64,000 nucleotides of DNA from Nautilus pompilius (Eukaryota > Mollusca > Cephalopoda > Nautilida > Nautilidae): the NCBI GenBank assembly GCA_018389105.1, contig JACATO010001179.1, positions 1-64,000 of the forward strand, in the 5' to 3' direction. The translations under genes and the position numbers were made by a program. Below the pieces are notes generated by a model that saw nothing but the letters and a program-made list of their open reading frames with translations, ran no database searches and had not been told where the DNA came from. Positions 58,540-64,000 of the stretch are shown in pieces. How positions within the stretch are numbered: position 1 is the stretch's first letter; every line of letters begins with the position of its first letter.

Positions 58540-61500
58540 GAAGGCAGCTGAATAAAAACAGCCCATCCATGTATCCGACTTCTTTGAATATCAGACTATC
58601 TCTAGGTTCGAAGTTTATAATAATAATTTAAAAATATAATAATAATAATAGTTTTTTTGATAAGTGGGATGCTCATTTGACAGAGGAAGATTTCTGACGG
58701 ACATTATCTATAAAGACGGGTAGAGCAGTCTTTGGAAAACTAGAGAAACAATTTACGTTGGCATCATTTGTTTTGGTTTGATGAATAATTAAATGTTCTG
58801 TTCACCCTTTGTAGTTAAATCGGCTTCCTCTTTTATTGGTTTGTAACTAGAACAGACACTAAATACACCACCACCTGTAGTTCTGTGCTGAAGATCACCG
58901 ATTTGTTAACTCTACGTGGCAAGTTTGAGATGTGCTATATATATATGCAACCATCAAACATCCAAATTAACATGGACAGAAGATTCTGCTGAAAACGGCG
59001 GTAACCAGCATCGAGAAAGGTTGGCAGACTTGAGCGCTTCCGGGGAAAACGCATTTCCGGGATCCTTGGCCGTTTTTTGGTGGCTTCCTGTAGAAATTGC
59101 TAATTGGATAATTTATCAGAAGAGCAGGAGGCTCCAGGGAGGATGACTTGTGCAAGCCTTTTACACGCGTTGGTGGCAAATTCTCGAACGATTGTTGGCT
59201 TCGTTTCTATTCCAAGGATCTAGCGCCTGCAACCACGAAGTCCCACCATGCTGGTTACTTAGCTAGACCCTGAAGACGACTACTGCTCAAAGAAAGGTCA
59301 GCTGAAATGTTCGTTAGTTCCTCTATCCTTTTTTTTTCTTTCTTACGGTTCATGTTATCTGACCATTCGGCGGTGTCGAAGACAATTGTTTGTTGCTGTT
59401 GTTATCCATTGGAACATCCACAGATGTTTGTTTCTCGGATGACTGCATTGAAATTACCTGTAAAATCGTGGAGATTCCACGAGTCTTTGTTTGATGATGC
59501 AACAGTGGCAGACGCAAGTAGGTCTTTCTTTTTTTTTCTTCTCGGCCTCACCTAGGTAACTGTCTTCTCTTAATCCCAATTCTTCGTCTCTCATCTCTGC
59601 TTAAAGAGCGGCATTGGCAGATTTTGAAACGGTATGGGTTGGTCAAGTGTGATTATTTCCTCCCGCATCTTTTAAATTCGTTACCATTTGTTGTTTTGTC
59701 CTCTCTTTCTTTCCTTTTTCCTGACCAAAAATCCTCAACCGCGTCCCCCCCCGACGGAGAACGACTCCACAATACAAGGAAATCGCTAATCGATTTCCAG
59801 CAGGTGCTTCTGTTTCTTCCCACAGCCCCATCAGCCGGCATTCTCTACGAACAAAGTATCCAGTCACTTTCGACAAGTGTGCGTACGTGCTTATAATCAA
59901 GAAAATGGCGAAAAACGAGGCAGCGATCCGAAACATCTCCTGCTTCCTTTTCGCTAGAGAATCTCACAGCGCTGTGGTTAGCGTACAAGTGGCCCGACAC
60001 TTAACCTCGCCGCCCGTCCATCGGTAATCGAAAGTCACCGGTGAATTCACACTAACTGACAAAAATTGTCGCATAACTAGTTATAGTTTTTTAAAAAAAA
60101 ATTTTTTTTTTTTGTATAAGCGAAGTGAGTCTTTAGACTTTTTCTCTTTCTTTTTCGCTCCTGATTTTATTATCTATATATAATTCTTCTGTCGGAATAA
60201 TATTATCTATCCGAAACAATACAGTGCAGTTACTTATCTCTACCGCTTTGATGCTGTATAACTGCATTTATACGAGAAATCTCTACGGCAGAGATATTAA
60301 TGGGGTTCATTGTGTCAGAGCTCCGTCTTCATTTGGCACCACACGCGCTATGTGCGCTCTTTACAAGACGCCGCGGTATATTTGGCGACCGGTGTACACA
60401 ATCGAATTAACCGGATGAGAGGCAACGAAAAACTCTCTTATTCACAATCGCCAGCTTTTATTTATTTATTATTTTTAGTGCAATTACCGCTTTTAAATGG
60501 AACTCAGCCAGCAAACTTCAGCAAGAAAACTAACCGAAAGCCACACTATGGTTTACTATAAATCTGTTGTTTCTTTTCGTAATTTTCACATATTGATGTA
60601 TTTTATAAATACCTTTAAAAAAAAACAACAAACTGAAAAGAAATGGGGGGAATAACAAGCAGAACAACATATCTAGAACCTGTAAATATCAGTTTTTCAG
60701 GCCGGCAACTGTAATAATTTACCTTAATGGACCTCTATTCTATAATTCGCATTTAGACTTTCTTTTCTGCCTCTGGCAAAAATTTAAATATATAGATAGA
60801 ATAATAGCAAAATGCAATCGTAAAAATTCTTTTTGATACATACAGCATACAAATTTGGTTGAGTATCGGTGGTGGCTATTAACAGTACATTGTGGTTATT
60901 AATTTAAATCTTACGTCCCAGACTACTTTTTTTATTTAAAATCATGGTAAAATAAATAATACACGGGAATTAAGTTGGCAGGTTTCGTGCGAAAATATTA
61001 AAATTTGCATTTTACATTTAGCATTTTCCGGTAATCCTGTATCGTTTTTTCTTTAGTGGATTGTGATCTCTTCCCCAGTAATAGAAATTAGAAAGTTTTT
61101 ATTATCAATTAACTTGGCGACTATGGTCAAAAGTTTCTTTAAATCTATTTCCATAAAATGCCAGTGTGATTCATTAAGTGGACTGACACGTGTTCGGCGT
61201 TAGCAATTTGATCAGTCATCTGCGCAACAGATCAGAGTCTAATTCTGAAAATATTTTATCAGCTACGAACAGCGGATTTGTCGCATAATTTTAAAACCAG
61301 TGCTTATTTAATACAGTTGTCGCGTGCATAGTCAGCTGTGAGAGGAGATTTCACGCACGATCATTGGACAGACAGACTCTGATGCTGCATTTGAGAGTAT
61401 CTGATAAGCAATTGGACAGATTTCGACTTGTTTTCATCACTAATGTTGTGGGTTAGGGTTTTTAACGTTAATCCAACCATTTCCGTTTAAGGAAATATCT

Positions 61501-63420
61501 TTGTAGATTAGAAACGGATTACGATAAAATAGCGAAATATGAACGTAGTTGTATGATGTCTGCTTTGGTCATTAAATTGAAATAATTAGTACACTTATAC
61601 AGAGAAAAGGCATTAGATATTTTCCACTAGAAATGATTGTGTTTAGCCATAGGAAACAGAAATAAAAATATTTAATATTTATTAGCCAATTAGAGTCATC
61701 ATATATATATATATATATATGTGTGTTATTTATCAATCGAAGTATCTATTAAGAGGATGTTTTTATTGTTTGTGTTTTGTTGTTATTGTTGCTTTTCTTT
61801 TTGTGATCATCATACGAAAAGTCGTATATACCTGCTTTTAATAACTGCACTAAAAAAAAATAGTGAAAGTCATCTTTACACGAGATTCACTATCATTTCT
61901 ACTTAATGCTATATGGTATAGACCTGGTAAAATTGGACATTTCGCTTTTTTAAAATTATATTTTCATTAAAGATGAGTTTTGCTTATCGCAGACATTAGC
62001 GATTGCACGTCGGTGTCCACATTCTATTTTTTAAAAAAAAATATGTCTTTCGAAAATGTAGCCTAATGTGCCACAGATATTTCCAGTACTGAGTGCAGGT
62101 TGGCACCAAGAAGAGCACATACAGTATGTCCGAGTTCTGTGAGAAAACAAGCTGTATATTTAGCGTGAACCATACTTGATGTATTACTCTGTTGTCAGGG
62201 TAATACAATAATAACGATTAACGCAAGTTGTCTGTTTTCCTTTTTTCCCCCACTCTGAAGGATGACTTGCGCTCCTTTAAAACTTATTTTATCTGATAAA
62301 ACTGGCTAGAACATTTCATTTTGTAATGGAATTTGTGCGTGGCAAAATAGAGTTTTCTGTAAATGGATGACAGCATGAAGTATGTTGAATGAATTAGGAG
62401 AATGAAGAGAAACGAGAGCAGGGAATTATTTGTCTGGAAGCGGCGAGAGATGAAATATTTCTGCGTGAAGATATAAAGTTAATGAAAAAATACCTTCTAC
62501 ATGAAATGCAAAAGTAAGTATCACCCTATTAAGGTGGATACGACAGATTCTATTAACAAGATTATGAATGGGAGATAATTAAATCATTAAAGACGAGTAT
62601 AAAACCTCTTTCTTTCAAAACCACTACTAATAGATAAATTATATATATATATATATCAGTGTAACCCTAAAAAATAATTTACAGTTGGGTCTAAAATTAC
62701 TGGAACAGATCTAAATTTCTCACATTTTTTTTAATTCCCTGAATTACAGCGAGATTTGGAGTCTATGAGTGGTTTGGACTGACAGATTCCAAGAGTCTGA
62801 GAGAGAAAAGAAACTCAACGTTTAAACAAATTTTTAGAATCATTCTAAAGAAATTATTCATATTGAATAGTGCGGGAAATAAGAATAATAATAAACAAAG
62901 TTTGATTTTATATACAGTAAGATATCAAATAGAATCTCGTTACTGATTAATGAAAAGCGGAACTGGGAGTAAGAAAATACAATTCTTAATAATGTTTTAA
63001 TTTAAAATGATAACCGAGCAGCAACAAAAAATAACCTAGTAGAACAATATTATTAACAAAACTGTCTGAGATCGGGTTATTTTCCTTCCTTTTTAAACTT
63101 AAATTTTAAAATAATCGCCACGGCATAGGTAACTCCAAGCCAAATTTGCAGACATTTGAGATTCTCTATTGTAAGAATGGCGAGATTGCGTATACTCAGG
63201 TGGGTTCACTCTCTCTTTTTTTTCTCCTTTAAATCCACAAAGGTCGGAGCCCCCTTATTCCGTTTTTATCGCCACTTTTGGCCGAATGTTACGTAAACTT
63301 GGCCGGGCAAACTACATAAGACGAGACTAGACTGAAGTTTTCTCTCTCTTTTTTTATTAATGAAAGATAACCAACAGTCCAACGATGGCTAACGATTTTT
63401 GTTAATCAACCGAGAGGTGC
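58540..63420. other. Gene-free, mostly AT-rich stretch
   Basis: No gene recognised. Short (TA)n repeats at about 61701-61720 and 62640-62656; poly-T and poly-A runs. 58.9-60.4 kb is GC-richer with frames of up to 97 codons, on both strands, of no known family. Confidence 0.45.
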
Positions 63421-63430
63421 AAAATATTAA

Positions 63431-63510
63431 TGGCGGAGTTTCGTTGCATTAGTAACGCGAACTATGACGTCATCTGAAACGTATACTTTGCAGAGAGATC
63501 GTTGCATTGT
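63431..63510. promoter_or_regulatory. Isolated CRE with paired TCGTTGCATT motifs
   Basis: A single perfect TGACGTCA (63465-63472) lies between two copies of the 10-mer TCGTTGCATT (63441 and about 63500), with ATGGCGGA just upstream. GTTGCAT resembles C/EBP-ATF half-sites. It could be a bZIP-responsive element near a promoter, but no gene start is evident. Confidence 0.22.
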
Positions 63511-63847
63511 GTTTGCCAACAGAAGTCACTTATGCCGCAGTGGAAAAAGTAACTTAGTGGAAGGGTTCGGGTGAAAGTACATATCAGGATCTTAAAAGCT
63601 GTACAGCCCCTCTTTTTTGGTGGGGGGGGGGGAAGAGAGGAAAAGGAAACAATTAATTTCTCTCAATTATTTGCTGAATAAAACTGAAACAATTATGAAC
63701 CTGACATATACCAATACTATTTATGATCTGATTTGAAAGATGAAAAAGATTAAACACAAATCATTAAAACCTATAAGGAATGATTAATTGCCTAGAGATG
63801 GTCACGTGCTTTTGGAATTTTTACGTGATCAGAAAAATCGGCAGCTC
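63511..63847. other. Spacer before the right-edge array
   Basis: A G-run near 63622-63631; AT-rich; CACGTG at 63804-63809. Nothing else recognised. Confidence 0.35.
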
Positions 63848-63865
63848 ATGACACAGACAAGCATC

Positions 63866-64000
63866 CTACAAGACGTCATCTTGCACGACCATGACGCAAA
63901 ATCGAACGTCCTACAACACGTCATCTTGCACGACCATGACGAAAAATCGAACGTCCTACAAGACGTCATCTTGCACGACCATGACGCAAAATCGAACGTC
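63866..64000 (+). repeat. 45-bp tandem array with CGTCA cores, runs off the window
   Basis: Three exact 45-bp units start at 63866, 63911 and 63956, each containing CAAGACGTCATCTTG (imperfect palindrome; CAACACGTCATCTTG in unit 2), CATGACG and AACGTC. One frame is open from an ATG at 63848 to the window end and repeats a 15-residue unit LQDVILHDHDAKSNV. The array length, and whether it is coding, cannot be judged because it is cut by the edge. Confidence 0.9.

Noticed and set aside
61448-61465. Telomere-like GGGTTAGGG
   Set aside because: Only about one and a half TTAGGG units; no array.

Overview
This is eukaryotic, animal-type DNA: AT-rich, full of microsatellites and decayed transposons, with no long open frames and no operon-like layout. 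An invertebrate genome is likely. A mollusc or other lophotrochozoan is my guess from the repeat mix (tRNA-derived SINE heads, a Tx1-like LINE, Tc1 and pogo relics, abundant GA and CAGA/CAGG repeats), but nothing in the window proves it. I recognise no complete host gene. Most of the sequence is intergenic or intronic. The few coding candidates are single exons without a firm identity.

Layout. 0-5.1 kb: GA repeats, a CAGA/CAGG tract and a noisy GA/TC tract around otherwise featureless DNA. 5-18 kb: AT-rich DNA with a pogo-type transposase fragment (10.5 kb), a 45-bp minisatellite (11.2 kb) and a minus-strand Tc1 relic (13.3-14.2 kb). 18-39 kb: five minisatellite arrays whose monomers carry the palindrome TGACGTCA (the CREB/ATF site) in GA/TC-rich sequence. 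Between them lie an Ig-like coding remnant (20.3 kb), a tRNA-like SINE head (23.9 kb), a clean candidate exon on the minus strand (30.5-30.7 kb), a CpG-rich promoter-like segment (33.0-33.4 kb) and a whole 144-bp hairpin MITE (35.7 kb). 39-47 kb: a graveyard holding a Tx1-like LINE tail, an unidentified decayed frame, a tRNA-derived SINE, a Tigger-like non-autonomous element and two Tc1 relics head to tail. 47-64 kb: mostly unique DNA with a long TTA tract, an 82-bp tandem array with a dimeric higher-order pattern, a 33-bp array, and a 45-bp array that runs off the right edge.

The most unusual signal is the repeated appearance of the bZIP core TGACG/CGTCA in tandem repeats of three unrelated sequence backgrounds: the GA-type arrays at 18.2, 19.4, 23.2, 29.2 and 38.3 kb, the 33-bp array at 55.7 kb, and the 45-bp array at 63.9 kb. 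I counted about 44 perfect TGACGTCA octamers by eye in the five GA-type arrays, whereas chance would give about one in a window this size. In one array each core sits beside an ETS-like CTTCCTG. This could be a CRE-bearing satellite family, a dispersed regulatory or protein-binding array, or simply homogenised minisatellite sequence. I found no LTR element, endogenous virus, Polinton, CRISPR array or rRNA gene.
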